A stretch of 64,000 nt of DNA, from positions 1,674,001 through 1,738,000 of the forward strand of contig CP121321.1 of NCBI GenBank assembly GCA_043585095.1, in the 5' to 3' direction. The notes under the pieces are model-generated. The model saw only the letters and a program-made list of their open reading frames with translations, was not told the DNA's origin and made no database searches. Both the position numbers and the translations under genes were made by a program. This document shows, piece by piece, positions 26,729 through 36,198 of the stretch. The stretch is from JANQIO01 sp043585095 (lineage in GTDB: Bacteria; Pseudomonadota; Gammaproteobacteria; Pseudomonadales; Halieaceae). Each line of letters begins with the position of its first letter. Within the stretch, counting starts at the first letter, position 1.

Positions 26729-27042
26729 TGATCCTGCATATCGTCAATCAAGATGGCGCTCTACTCCACGATTGCCAACGGGCACTGCAGCCAGGCGATA
26801 CCGTGCTGTTAATTGAAAACGCTGTGTACGCGGTGCGCAGCGACCCGGGCCGTCTTGCCACGCTGATAGCGCAGGGTTGCGCTGTGTGCGCGCTGGAGCC
26901 CGATTTGGCCGCGCGCGGCTTACTGTCCTTTGTTCGAGAAAGCTGCGGTGACGGCGCCGACTTGTCCGGCCTGCAGCTGATTGACTACGACGGCTTCGTC
27001 GATCTTACCGTTGCCACGCAGCGCTGCACGAGCTGGTATTAA
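26728..27042 (+). CDS. tusB: TusB, subunit of the tRNA 2-thiolation relay
   Basis: 104 residues of the DsrH family (MILHIVNQDGALLHDC..., GDTVLLIENAVYAV). It completes the TusBCD complex. The last residues (YDGFVDLTVATQRCTSWY) match the usual TusB ending. One base separates its stop from tusE. Confidence 0.9.
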   Translation: MILHIVNQDGALLHDCQRALQPGDTVLLIENAVYAVRSDPGRLATLIAQGCAVCALEPDLAARGLLSFVRESCGDGADLSGLQLIDYDGFVDLTVATQRCTSWY

Positions 27043-27043
27043 A

Positions 27044-27373
27044 ATGCCCGCAGATACCGTTGGCTCAGCAGCTCTGGACAAGGACGGGTTCCTGAAAAAC
27101 GCCCGCGACTGGACTCGTGATGTTGCGATGGCACTGGCAGAGGATGAGGGTATCGTGCTTGACGACAGGCACTGGGAAGTTATTGGTCTGCTGCAAAGTT
27201 TCTATGAGCGCTTCGAGTCCTCTCCCGCCAATCGGGCTCTGGTGAAGTATGTGCGACAAGAGCTTGGCCCAGACAAGGGCAATAGCCTTTATCTAATGCA
27301 GCTTTTCCCAGGCAGCCCGGCGAAACTAGGCAGTAGAATTGCGGGCCTACCCAAACCGGACAACTGCCTGTGA
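27044..27373 (+). CDS. tusE: TusE, sulfur carrier (DsrC family)
   Basis: 109 residues from ATG 27044, with the DsrC/TusE core (LDKDGFLKNARDWTRDVA, DDRHWEVIGLLQSFY) and the essential penultimate cysteine in PKPDNCL. It takes sulfur from TusD and delivers it to MnmA. A longer in-frame start at 26981 would overlap tusB by over 60 bases and is not needed. The stop overlaps the next gene's GTG start by GTGA. Confidence 0.94.
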   Translation: MPADTVGSAALDKDGFLKNARDWTRDVAMALAEDEGIVLDDRHWEVIGLLQSFYERFESSPANRALVKYVRQELGPDKGNSLYLMQLFPGSPAKLGSRIAGLPKPDNCL

Positions 27374-28407
27374 GCGCGACACAACAAGAGCACCCTTTTG
27401 CGCCCTTTGTTCGAATACTCGGTAAAGGTAAGACCGGAACTCGATCACTGCAGTTTGATGAAGCGCGCACGGCTTTTGGCATGATCCTCAATGGCGACGT
27501 GGAGCCGCTGCAGCTTGGCGCGTTCCTGATGCTGCTGCGGGTCAAAGAGGAAACCGGTGAGGAGCTCGCCGGTTTCGTGCGGGCCTGCCGGGACTACATT
27601 GCGAGCCACTGCTCCAGCCCACTTGAGAAGCCCCCCTCAACCGCAGAACTGGACTGGTCAAGCTATGCGGGGAAGCGCGCACAACACCCCTGGTATCTGC
27701 TCAGTGCCCTGCTATTGGCACGGAACGGTGTGCGCGTGCTCATGCACGGCAGTGACGGTCATACGCCTGGACGCGCCTACTCGGAGGCGTGTCTGGTAGA
27801 GCTGGGCATAATGCCCGCGCAGGGGATAAGAGATGCAGAGCGGCAGCTAGACGAAGCAGGTCTGTCGTACTTGCCTCTGAGAAGCTTCTGTCGGCCTTTG
27901 GATGACATCATGCAGCTTAAACCGATTCTCGGGCTGCGCTCGCCGGTGAACACGCTGGCGCGGATGCTAAACCCACTGTCAGCGCCCTACAGCATCCAAA
28001 GCGTGTTTCACCCCGGTTATGCACCACTACATCTGGACGCGGACCGAGTGCTAGGAACAGGCAACACATTGGTATTCAAAGGCGAAGGTGGCGAGGTCGA
28101 ACTCAAGCCTAATGCTCGCACACGATGCCATCTGCAGCGCGGAGATGTTCACACGGAGATCGAGTGGCCCAGGCACCAGGAAAACAAGCCGGAACCTGTT
28201 GACGAGCCGGGAACAGAAGCATTGAAAGCGCTGTGGCGTGGAGACAGCAGCCTGGGGCCAGAAATGCAAGATTATGGCCGACTCGCCGTGGTCGAAACCG
28301 CGGCAGCCGCACTGCTGCTAACGGAGCGTGCTGCCAGCATCGACGCGGCTCAAGCGCTTGCCAACGATTGGTGGCAACTGCGAGATCGACAGGGCCTACC
28401 ATGCTGA
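27370..28407 (+). CDS. ybiB: YbiB/TrpD2, glycosyltransferase-fold nucleic-acid-binding protein
   Basis: 345 residues related to anthranilate phosphoribosyltransferase (TrpD) in fold: DEARTAFGMILNGDVEPLQLGAFLMLLRVKEETGEE and HGSDGHTPGRAYSEACLVELG. Known: the YbiB (TrpD2) proteins bind nucleic acids and are not tryptophan enzymes. Other trp genes are absent here. The GTG start overlaps tusE by 4 bases and the C-terminus overlaps trmA, so it belongs to the tus-trmA transcript; all its neighbours act on tRNA, which makes a tRNA-linked role plausible (inference). Confidence 0.85.
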   Translation: MSATQQEHPFAPFVRILGKGKTGTRSLQFDEARTAFGMILNGDVEPLQLGAFLMLLRVKEETGEELAGFVRACRDYIASHCSSPLEKPPSTAELDWSSYAGKRAQHPWYLLSALLLARNGVRVLMHGSDGHTPGRAYSEACLVELGIMPAQGIRDAERQLDEAGLSYLPLRSFCRPLDDIMQLKPILGLRSPVNTLARMLNPLSAPYSIQSVFHPGYAPLHLDADRVLGTGNTLVFKGEGGEVELKPNARTRCHLQRGDVHTEIEWPRHQENKPEPVDEPGTEALKALWRGDSSLGPEMQDYGRLAVVETAAAALLLTERAASIDAAQALANDWWQLRDRQGLPC

Positions 28408-29489
28408 ACTACCAGCCAGATGACTACGATCGATTGTTTACTGAGAAATGCGACGAGGTAGAGGCACGGCTGGGTTCCCTGTCGCCACCAGCGGCACAGC
28501 GCATTCCATCGGCTGCAAGTGCGTATCGAATGCGCGCGGAATTCAGGCTTTGGCACGAGGACGATGACCTCTACTACGCCATGTTTAACCCAGGCGACCC
28601 GCGCACGCCCCATCGCGTGGATTCCTTCCCTATTGCGTCGACCCGTATTCAAGCGGCCATGCCACAGCTGCGCGAACAGATTTTAGCGACACCCTCTTTG
28701 CGTCACAAAGTGTTCCAGGCCGAGTTCCTCAGCACGTTAAGTGGCGAATTGTTAATCACCCTGATCTATCACCGAGCATTAGATGAGCAATGGGAGACAG
28801 CTGCAAAGGCCCTCGCAAAGCACATGGACGCCAGCGTCGTCGGACGCTCTCGAAAGCAGAAATGTGTAGTGGGTGCCGACTATGTCGAAGAGCAGCTACC
28901 TCTAGCGCAGGGTAGTTACCGCTACAGGCAGTACGAACAGGCTTTCACCCAGCCAAACGCCGGCGTGAATTGCAAAATGATTGACTGGGCCTGCAATCAG
29001 ATAAAGCACAGCAACGGTGATTTGCTGGAGCTCTACTGTGGCAACGGGAACTTCACCCTGCCTTTGTCGGCGCATTTTCGGCAGGTACTCGCCACCGAGG
29101 TCGCCAAGTCGTCGATCCATGCCGCCGCGATCAATCGCGATATGAATGAGGTGGGCAACCTGGCGTTCGTCAGATTATCTGCAGAAGAGGTAAGCGAAGC
29201 GCTAACCGGCGTTCGACCATTCCGGCGCCTGAAGAACCTGGATATCCCGCTGGAGGACTATCATTTTTCAACGGTATTTGTAGATCCGCCTCGCGCCGGA
29301 TTGGATCCGTTAACGCTTGAACTGGTCAAACGCTTTGAGCGAGTCGTATATGTATCCTGCAACCCTGAAACACTCTTGGGCAACCTCACCGAGCTTTCAG
29401 ATAGCTACCGGATCAGCGCTTTTGCACTATTCGATCAGTTCCCCTACACCCACCACATGGAGAGCGGTGTCGTGCTCGAGCGTCGCTAG
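28401..29489 (+). CDS. trmA: tRNA (uracil-54,C5)-methyltransferase
   Basis: 362 residues from ATG 28401, overlapping ybiB by 7 bases. SAM-binding LLELYCGNGNFTLPL, the motif VDPPRAGLD and the catalytic cysteine in YVSCNPETL. It makes ribothymidine at position 54 of all tRNAs. It lacks the Fe-S cysteines and TRAM domain of RlmC/RlmD, and its length matches TrmA. It converges with the next gene across 10 bases. Confidence 0.95.
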   Translation: MLNYQPDDYDRLFTEKCDEVEARLGSLSPPAAQRIPSAASAYRMRAEFRLWHEDDDLYYAMFNPGDPRTPHRVDSFPIASTRIQAAMPQLREQILATPSLRHKVFQAEFLSTLSGELLITLIYHRALDEQWETAAKALAKHMDASVVGRSRKQKCVVGADYVEEQLPLAQGSYRYRQYEQAFTQPNAGVNCKMIDWACNQIKHSNGDLLELYCGNGNFTLPLSAHFRQVLATEVAKSSIHAAAINRDMNEVGNLAFVRLSAEEVSEALTGVRPFRRLKNLDIPLEDYHFSTVFVDPPRAGLDPLTLELVKRFERVVYVSCNPETLLGNLTELSDSYRISAFALFDQFPYTHHMESGVVLERR

Positions 29490-29499
29490 TACGCTGCAC

Positions 29500-30381
29500 T
29501 CACACACGAATACCGAAGTTTAATAAGGGCCGGCCAAGTACTTCGTCAAGTCGCTCTGCATCACGGGCGTTAATCTCAATCACGCGCAAATCCTGCTCCC
29601 GGTAAACATCCTTCTTGCGCAACTTTAAAGACAAGCGCTCCGGTGGCTCCTCTTCGTCCCAACACTCGATATAGACACGAGCCGACGGGAGGTAGAAATC
29701 GGCGTACAGCAACTCTTCGACCGGCAGTGCGCGTTGGTGTGCGTGGGCTAACTGTGCGAGATAAAGCCAGTTGCAGACTTTCAGCTCCAAAAGCGTTTCC
29801 AGCGCGTGTCCATCCAGGCCGACCAGCTCCGTCAGGATGGCCGGCGCAAACAAATCATCTGCTGGCATATTTTCAGGTGGCGGGTCGCCCGCTTCGCCAT
29901 AGGCCATCAGCTCGCGATGTATGACAGGGTGGTCGACGATCTCCGGAGGCCAGCTCACGTAAAACGCACCGCTGTTTTCACTCTCTTCCTGCTGCCCACC
30001 CAGGCGTTTGCCCTGGTCCGTCAGCTCCCAGCCCAGGACGCTGTGGAACTGCAGGCCGACCTCGCCCAGCGCCCGGTTGATCTCTCTGGGATGTAAGCGC
30101 GGAAAATAGCGTTTCAGGTCTGATGCGCTAACTCTCTGGTTGGACTCTATGGCACTGAGCAAGGGATGCTCAACCAGACTGGAGGGCCATACAATGTAGC
30201 GACCATAACGTTGGCTCTCCACATAGCCCCCGCCTTCGTATTCGCCCTTATTGGTCAGCACCCAGCCATCTTCATGGCGACGTATCCACTCGTAGTCTTT
30301 CAGGGTCGCGAACAACTGCTGGACGGGCAGCTCCAGCTTTCTTGCCAGAGCAGATGTGGACAGCTTATCGGTTTCCTTCAC
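29500..30381 (-). CDS. Winged-helix repeat protein with a PD-(D/E)XK nuclease-like C-terminus (function unknown)
   Basis: 293 residues. About residues 1-130 look like two or three consecutive winged-helix-like units, each ending in a G-W-x-L-T-x-K/Q-G motif (DGWVLTNKGE, LGWELTDQGK). The C-terminal 80 residues read like a DUF559/Vsr-type PD-(D/E)XK fold: YADFYLPSARVYIECW, then KLRKKDVYREQDLRVIEIN, giving D..E.W...K. Homologues I recall in gammaproteobacteria have been labelled uninformatively. Start GTG 30381. No methylase, toxin or helicase partner is next to it. I infer a nucleic-acid-acting protein; a cellular role is not assigned. Confidence 0.65.
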   Translation of the reverse strand: MKETDKLSTSALARKLELPVQQLFATLKDYEWIRRHEDGWVLTNKGEYEGGGYVESQRYGRYIVWPSSLVEHPLLSAIESNQRVSASDLKRYFPRLHPREINRALGEVGLQFHSVLGWELTDQGKRLGGQQEESENSGAFYVSWPPEIVDHPVIHRELMAYGEAGDPPPENMPADDLFAPAILTELVGLDGHALETLLELKVCNWLYLAQLAHAHQRALPVEELLYADFYLPSARVYIECWDEEEPPERLSLKLRKKDVYREQDLRVIEINARDAERLDEVLGRPLLNFGIRV

Positions 30382-30430
30382 GTCCTCATCGCCATTTTAT
30401 TGCGCAAGCCAATGATTGATCCTGCCATGC

Positions 30431-31075
30431 TCACTGTGACAGCTCGATATAGCGCTGTTTGAGGGAGGCGTATAGAGCGTCTGCGTAATCAGCTGCTTGG
30501 CTGTCCAGAGATGCAGAAAGCTCAACCAAATGCTCATTGTCTTCCCTGCCCTGCCAAAGTTTCTGGTAACTGCCATCCTGATAACCGTGATCCTGACGAA
30601 AAAAGTTAAGCACGTTTTTGCCTACGTACATACGGAACAGGGCTACTTCATCTAACTCGCAGGCGAGCATCAGGTCCCAAAATCGCAGCGGGCAAAAGCC
30701 TTTGCTCTCCAGGCAATGCAGAGCCAGCGCTTCTGTGGCGTCGCGCACGTCTAGCTTCGTGGGTGCCCGCTCTGATAGCGCAGCCAGGATAGCGTCTGCA
30801 GTAGATGCCACGTCACCGCCCTCGGAAAGCTCGGCACCAAGCAAGGCGCTCATACCAAAATGCCATATATCGACGACCTCAAGCTGTACCTGATTCATGT
30901 CCGGCGTCTGTTTTTTCCACCACTTATAGCCAAAGTGATCAATTAGCTCTCCGCACTCGATCCAGGCGGCGCGATACCATGCGAAACCCTGCTGTGCCCA
31001 TTCGGGATGCACACGGGTGTTCATGCGATGCTGCAGCTCCAGCATGGTTAAGAGTGATTGGCGGGGCAATGTCAC
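30431..31075 (-). CDS. Dimeric (MazG-fold) dUTP diphosphatase
   Basis: 214 residues of the all-alpha dUTPase_2 family: Mg-binding IECGELIDHFGYKWWKK (ExxE) and LEVVDIWHF (ExxD), then FRQDHGYQDGSYQKLW. It hydrolyses dUTP to dUMP, keeping uracil out of DNA. The start is GTG 31075 with GGAAG upstream, overlapping the mscK stop by GTGA. The trimeric dut type is structurally different and not present in the window. Confidence 0.88.
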   Translation of the reverse strand: MTLPRQSLLTMLELQHRMNTRVHPEWAQQGFAWYRAAWIECGELIDHFGYKWWKKQTPDMNQVQLEVVDIWHFGMSALLGAELSEGGDVASTADAILAALSERAPTKLDVRDATEALALHCLESKGFCPLRFWDLMLACELDEVALFRMYVGKNVLNFFRQDHGYQDGSYQKLWQGREDNEHLVELSASLDSQAADYADALYASLKQRYIELSQ

Positions 31076-34000
31076 GTTGCGCTTCCAGTAGTTGAGGCGT
31101 CATTGACGCTGTTCAGATTAATTTCGAGAGGGCCATTGGTATTCAAGTGTATATCCCGTTGCGGGAAGGCGATAACAATGCCGGCCTCGTTGTATTTGTC
31201 GTTGATCGCGTTACGTAACTCGCTTCCTATTTCCAAACGCCCATCCAGAGATGGTAAGTACAAGCGAAGCGTAAGCAGTAGCGAACTGTCTCCGAACGCG
31301 TCAAAAGTGATAAAGGGTTCAGGATCGGTAAGCACTTTTGGATGCTCCATGGCAGTATCCAGAGCCAGTTTCATCGCTTTAGGCACATCGCTACCGTAGG
31401 CGACCCCTATTTCAATGACAAGACGTGTCTGCTGGTCAGACAGCGACCAGTTCAGCAAACGCCCGGTGATAAATTCTTTATTTGGCACCAACAGCTCCCG
31501 CCCATCCCAGTCACGAACGGTTGTGGCCCGCATGCGAATCTTGGTCACCTTCCCTGAGGTCTCGCCGACGGTGACAATGTCGCCAACCCGTATCGGCTGC
31601 TCAAACAACAGGATGATGCCGCTGATGAAGTTGGCGACAATTTCTTGTAGTCCGAATCCGATACCTACGCTAAGCGCGGCAACCGCCCACTGAATCTGTG
31701 ACCAGTCAGCGCCCAACATGCCCAACACAGTGGCGACGAAAACGGCGATCAAAACGTAGCGAATGAGTGTCACCGTCGCGTACACGGTGCCAGCAGCTAA
31801 TTCAACCTTCTGCCTTAAGAATAGATCCAGCAACGACGGCAAGCGTTGCGTCGCGACAAAACCAGCAAAGGTAACCAGCAGCACTTTGAAGATATCCAAA
31901 GGCGTAACCGGCGCGCGTGTCTCGACACCATCCACAAGCTTGCTGGTGCTCCACAGCTCCACCGAATCAAGAATGCCCAGGGCAGGCAGGACGTCGCTCC
32001 AAACCCCCCAGATGCCGGTCAACGCTAAAACCGCTAAAACCGTGTTCAGCAAATTACGGCCTTCGTTATCCAACTCGTCAGGATTCCGGGCGTCAAACTC
32101 GTGTAGCGGCTCATCGTCCAGCTCAACACCTTCTTCAGCAGCTTCGCGAGCGGCCTCAAGTGCCGACTGCCGCTCACGCTCAACGAGTCGCGCACGCATT
32201 AGAAGTAGCCAGCGCACACCGAGCTCGTGCAGCAATATCAGGCCTACAAAAAGACCTAACGTGCCCACCAGAGATGCCAGAAACTCTATCGCTGTGTGCG
32301 TGTATCCCAGCACTATGCAGGCAACTAACGCCAGCGGCAGCAGGGTGAGCAGGTATCGCAAGGCGCGTCCAAGCAATGACTGCCTGGTCGGACTGCGCAT
32401 CACCATTAACTTGGCAAGCTGTCCTTGAGCTACGCCCGGGCTCAGCATAAAAAACCGGGAAAGAGCCAATAGTGCGGCTATCAAGGCAATGCTTGCCAAC
32501 ACCGACTGGCCTTGCTGAATGAGCGAACGGTTGGCGACAATGCCAATGAAAACCGCGGGGATAAAGACGACTTCCAACTGCCAGACTTTTTTCGCAATGC
32601 GCTTGGCAGACTCATCAGCCCAGCCAAAATGATGCCTCATCAGACCCTGGCGTATCAGTAGATACCGCAGGAATTCGAGACCGAAGAAATAGATGCTAAG
32701 CCGCTTGAGGGCGTAGCCCACACCCCGTTCCATGCGCCCATCAAAGGCGACGTTTTCCAAAGCGCTACCCAATGTGGCCGTAAGCAGTGGCCAGGTCGCG
32801 GCAAGCAAAAAAGTGTAGAGCAGGCCAACGGCGGTTGTGGTGTAGCGGTCTTCGTTGGGCCTGCCTACCACATCCCCGGTCCGCTCCAGACGTTCTCGCA
32901 ACAGGCCATGGTAGCGAAGCAGTATCGCAACCAGTAGCAACAGGACAGGATATAGCGCAGAGCTCAGTATCGCAGATGGGAGTGATTGCAAAATCGTCCA
33001 CCAGTGCGACGGCGTCAGTATGTCCAGTATCTCTTCTGGTAACGGCCGCAAACGTTCGAAGGACAGCGCGGAGGAGCTTCGCAGCCACAGCAGGCGCTCG
33101 GATATAAAGTCCCTGTAGGTGCTGGCAGAGGTTTCTACCCGACGCACGGCAAAATCGAGGTCGCCGAGAGCACGTAGGTACTGCGTTTCTACTCCTAGTG
33201 CCGTCCTGACTAACTCGCGGCGCGTTCTGGAGAGCTCGAGCATATCGCTGCGAATATCTGCCTTTACCGGTTCGGGTAACTCCGCAATACGTTGATCGAC
33301 ATAGGTCCCAAGCGACAGAAGAGACCTGCGCTCATCCTCAAGCTCTAACTGCTTGATGCTCGCTTCCGTGATCATACGATCGCGCTGGGTGACATCAGCG
33401 CGGCTGTATAGCGGCTTGGGTAGACGCTGCTGCTGCTCACGAAGAATACGCCCCAGAGCCTCACTCATGCCCAAAACTTCAAGCTTTCGCTTGATACTCG
33501 CTAGATCCTGCTCAAATCGCTGGGCCTGCTCGTTAGCCACAGATTCGGCTTGATTCAACGCTTCTAGCGCACTGGTTCTGGCCGTGATCTCAGCAGAAAG
33601 AACGGTATTGGCGCTGGCGAGAGCGCGAATCTCAGGGTGTGAATCCGCTACTGACTGCTGCGTTGATGAGACTTCACTCAGCGCTTGCTGCGCTCGAGCC
33701 TGTTGCAGATTAAGCACTGCCGACTCATAGGCTTTGACGCGCGCTCTTACTACAGCGATGTCGAAACTCAGGCGATCACGTTGCGCACTCATGAGTTGCT
33801 CACGCATGGGCCGGCTCAACAGCTCGGCCTCAAGTCGCTCCTTGGTCGCCTCCAAGGCTCGACTTTGCGCAGCCTGCAGCCAGCTTTGCGCTTCAACTTC
33901 GCGGGCGGTCTCACCGTCTTCGGCCAGGCCCGAAGCGTCCAATTCATCGATCAGCTTCTGGGTTTCCGCAATACGGTCACGTAGCACTTTTACAGTATCT

Positions 34001-34530
34001 GCGGAGGACTCATCAGACCTCCTTAAACGTGCAAGCTGATCCTCCATCGTCTTAAGGGAGCTTCGATCTGCCTGCACCTGCTGTTCGGCGGCATCAACGG
34101 TGAGCCCGGAAGGTAACTCGACCGTTTTGCCCTCGGCTGCCGCTATATCGGCATCCAGCCGGTCGCGGATATCCTTCGCCTCAGCAGCCGCATTCTCTAT
34201 GGCGCGGTTGTACACCGCCAGCTGCTTGCGTTCTTCTTCTGCCGTGTTGAGCTGTGCCGTAATTCGACTGTAGGTCTCAAGCAGAGGCGCTTTCTCTTCG
34301 CCGGTCAAAGAGGAATCAGACTTAAGCGCGGCGCTAGCCGCCTCCACTTCAGTCTTGCTTGGCAGAGATTTTGACTCTGTCTGAGCAACAGCAAAGGACG
34401 GGGACGCCATCAGGCAAATCGACACCGTAAGGCGCAAGAGCCAGTGAGCGGCAAGAGAAAATATCGGATTGTGCAAAGTAGCCCCGAAGAACAAAAAGCA
34501 AAGTCGGATAGTAGGGAATTTGGAGAGCAT
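31072..34530 (-). CDS. MscK/KefA-type large mechanosensitive channel
   Basis: 1152 residues. Signal peptide near residues 20-50 (ending SPSFAVAQ), a long periplasmic coiled-coil region to about residue 500 rich in Ala/Glu/Arg/Gln, about ten transmembrane segments, and a C-terminal MscS domain with VGIGFGLQEIVANFISGIILL (pore helix) and VGDIVTVGETSGKVTKI (beta domain). Such channels open on membrane stretch in hypo-osmotic shock, and MscK responds also to ionic conditions. The exact start is uncertain, since the first 20 residues are not typical signal sequence. It is coupled to a dUTPase by a 4-base overlap, an odd pairing. Confidence 0.88.
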   Translation of the reverse strand: MLSKFPTIRLCFLFFGATLHNPIFSLAAHWLLRLTVSICLMASPSFAVAQTESKSLPSKTEVEAASAALKSDSSLTGEEKAPLLETYSRITAQLNTAEEERKQLAVYNRAIENAAAEAKDIRDRLDADIAAAEGKTVELPSGLTVDAAEQQVQADRSSLKTMEDQLARLRRSDESSADTVKVLRDRIAETQKLIDELDASGLAEDGETAREVEAQSWLQAAQSRALEATKERLEAELLSRPMREQLMSAQRDRLSFDIAVVRARVKAYESAVLNLQQARAQQALSEVSSTQQSVADSHPEIRALASANTVLSAEITARTSALEALNQAESVANEQAQRFEQDLASIKRKLEVLGMSEALGRILREQQQRLPKPLYSRADVTQRDRMITEASIKQLELEDERRSLLSLGTYVDQRIAELPEPVKADIRSDMLELSRTRRELVRTALGVETQYLRALGDLDFAVRRVETSASTYRDFISERLLWLRSSSALSFERLRPLPEEILDILTPSHWWTILQSLPSAILSSALYPVLLLLVAILLRYHGLLRERLERTGDVVGRPNEDRYTTTAVGLLYTFLLAATWPLLTATLGSALENVAFDGRMERGVGYALKRLSIYFFGLEFLRYLLIRQGLMRHHFGWADESAKRIAKKVWQLEVVFIPAVFIGIVANRSLIQQGQSVLASIALIAALLALSRFFMLSPGVAQGQLAKLMVMRSPTRQSLLGRALRYLLTLLPLALVACIVLGYTHTAIEFLASLVGTLGLFVGLILLHELGVRWLLLMRARLVERERQSALEAAREAAEEGVELDDEPLHEFDARNPDELDNEGRNLLNTVLAVLALTGIWGVWSDVLPALGILDSVELWSTSKLVDGVETRAPVTPLDIFKVLLVTFAGFVATQRLPSLLDLFLRQKVELAAGTVYATVTLIRYVLIAVFVATVLGMLGADWSQIQWAVAALSVGIGFGLQEIVANFISGIILLFEQPIRVGDIVTVGETSGKVTKIRMRATTVRDWDGRELLVPNKEFITGRLLNWSLSDQQTRLVIEIGVAYGSDVPKAMKLALDTAMEHPKVLTDPEPFITFDAFGDSSLLLTLRLYLPSLDGRLEIGSELRNAINDKYNEAGIVIAFPQRDIHLNTNGPLEINLNSVNDASTTGSAT

Positions 34531-34656
34531 TTACGAGCACGAGCCAGTGCTAGTAACATCCTGACTAGCCCGTTTCGTTTTCGGTGTGGCGACACTACAA
34601 CACGGCTTTACGACTGTTCCTGAATCACAACGACAACCCAGCTAGAGGGGATATCC

Positions 34657-34998
34657 ATGTTACGTATTCGACCACTACTGCGCCTTGCCGTCAGCTTCTC
34701 GTTTATCAGCATGATCCCAGCAACCGCCGCGCTGGCAGACACCAACAAGCTTGGCAATGACAAACTCAAGCAAGAAGGCTTTGAGCGGCTCGAAGGAAAA
34801 AACGCCTTCAAACCAGGATGCCGACACATTATTCGCAGCGAAGACCGCCAACAGGTCATGCACCCAACGCATCTAAGCAACGACGCTATCGCCCTAAACC
34901 TGAATGGTAAAACTGTATCCGTGAAGCGCGATAATAAAACACGGGTACACGGCGCCGATGTTTCCGTCACCGTGTGGCGTAACTGCAAAGCGATCTAG
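34657..34998 (+). CDS. Small predicted exported protein, unknown function
   Basis: 113 residues with a clear signal peptide (RRLAVSFSFI-like core, cleavage likely after ALA near residue 27) and a mature part of about 86 residues with two cysteines (FKPGCRHII and WRNCKAI), which could form one disulfide in the periplasm. GAGGGG stands at the right distance before the ATG, supporting a real gene. It is divergent from the mscK-type channel. I do not recognise the family. Confidence 0.6.
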   Translation: MLRIRPLLRLAVSFSFISMIPATAALADTNKLGNDKLKQEGFERLEGKNAFKPGCRHIIRSEDRQQVMHPTHLSNDAIALNLNGKTVSVKRDNKTRVHGADVSVTVWRNCKAI

Positions 34999-35175
34999 TG
35001 TCGCGAAGAAAGCTAGCCCACCTGGCCCAGGAAAAAAAACACAGTCCATTCCAGGCTTGCGGGATCAAAATGATGTCGCAGCGCGCCATGCGAATGGCCT
35101 CTGCGGCCATGCCTCCAGAACGTAAGATTGTCTACTCTGGCCCTGTCTACTCAACCACTGACGGAGCCACAAGTA

Positions 35176-35445
35176 ATGGGCGAGCTACTTCACAACATGG
35201 TCCACGCGATTGATATCGTACTGATTGTTTTAGGGATCAGCGCGCTATTCATGGTCAGAGCAGTCATAGGACTGTTCTCTCCGTGGTGGGCGCTTATGGT
35301 AACTGGCCCGCGGCAATCGTCGCTGGCACTGGAAGCGACCGCTTCCGCGCTACAAAAAACGAAAGGCGAATTGCATCACTTGCCCTCAAGTGGGAATGTT
35401 GTGCTGTATGCCAAAAAGCGTCAGACAATACCGAGAGCCGCGTAA
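35176..35445 (+). CDS. Possible small membrane protein (doubtful)
   Basis: 89 residues from ATG 35176: a hydrophobic segment AIDIVLIVLGISALFMV continuing into RAVIGLF, then a basic tail. There is no ribosome site and no recognisable family; a longer TTG start exists at 35128. The 540-bp stretch 34999-35537 otherwise shows nothing supported. It may be non-coding. Confidence 0.25.
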   Translation: MGELLHNMVHAIDIVLIVLGISALFMVRAVIGLFSPWWALMVTGPRQSSLALEATASALQKTKGELHHLPSSGNVVLYAKKRQTIPRAA

Positions 35446-35537
35446 GGCTATCGCTGCCAAAGACCGCACAAGAAATGCGATAACCCTTTCTGGGAATGCC
35501 AAGGAAAGAGTTGCAAATAAGAAGCGTGGGGATTAGA

Positions 35538-35625
35538 TGGTGCCCGAGGCCGGAATCGAACCGGCACGCCTGCAATAAGCGGGAGATTTTAAGTCTCCTG
35601 TGTCTACCAATTTCACCACCCGGGC
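35538..35625 (-). tRNA. tRNA-Leu, anticodon UAA
   Basis: 88-nt class II tRNA on the minus strand: acceptor GCCCGGG/CTCGGGC with one G-T pair, anticodon stem GGAGA/TCTCC with loop CTTAAAA (anticodon TAA), long variable arm, GGTTCGATTCC T-arm and encoded CCA. Confidence 0.96.
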
Positions 35626-35641
35626 AGCGCGGGGGATGATA

Positions 35642-36046
35642 TCACGCTCTGCCGTGAAGGGTCCTGTCGACTTGCACGCGATCGGTAAGAATTCGGGCAA
35701 AAATCCGAAATACCGGAGAGAGTAATACGGCAATCGACAAAGACAGCGCCAGATTCAGGAAAGGCTCACCGATCGAGAATGCTTCCCTGTGTAAAGCCAG
35801 AGACTCTCGAACTGCCGGGATCGCATTGCAATCTACATTGGCAGCACCCTCTCCGGACACGTGCTCGAAGCATTCGGTAAAGGCGCTAACATAACGCTCA
35901 TAGTGAACAGACCCACGATCCGCCTGAACAAACGCCACCACGTAGCTGAACACGGCAATCATTGCCATGGCCATAACGCTGCGGCGGTAAAACCTGCTCG
36001 TCTCTGCGCTTTGCTCGTTGGTAGATGTTTGACTGGTGATTCTCAT
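35642..36046 (-). CDS. Small two-helix membrane protein, unknown function
   Basis: 134 residues with two transmembrane segments (about 24-42, MAMAMIAVFSYVVAFV, and about 96-118, FLNLALSLSIAVLLSPVF), linked by a loop with two cysteines (TECFEHV and VDCNAIP) probably outside the cytoplasm. An AGAGG ribosome site precedes the ATG. It ends 16 bp before tRNA-Leu(UAA) on the same strand. The family is not recognised. Confidence 0.55.
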   Translation of the reverse strand: MRITSQTSTNEQSAETSRFYRRSVMAMAMIAVFSYVVAFVQADRGSVHYERYVSAFTECFEHVSGEGAANVDCNAIPAVRESLALHREAFSIGEPFLNLALSLSIAVLLSPVFRIFARILTDRVQVDRTLHGRA

Positions 36047-36198
36047 GGTACCTCTGCGTCCTTTTGACTAAATCCCTGTTTACTGTGTGTATTCTACTGC
36101 TCTGTACCAGCAGAATGCCTACGAAATGGCGTGGCTTGTGAAACAGTTCACTAAAATACTGCTAAACTCCGCCGAAAAACCCCTTTTGGAACAACAAC

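Noticed and set aside
34998..35213. 71-codon frame beginning at GTG directly after the small secreted protein
   Set aside because: No ribosome site, low-complexity composition and no family; probably chance.
35533..35733. Minus-strand frame across tRNA-Leu(UAA)
   Set aside because: It overlaps a clear tRNA gene and the end of a better-supported membrane protein.
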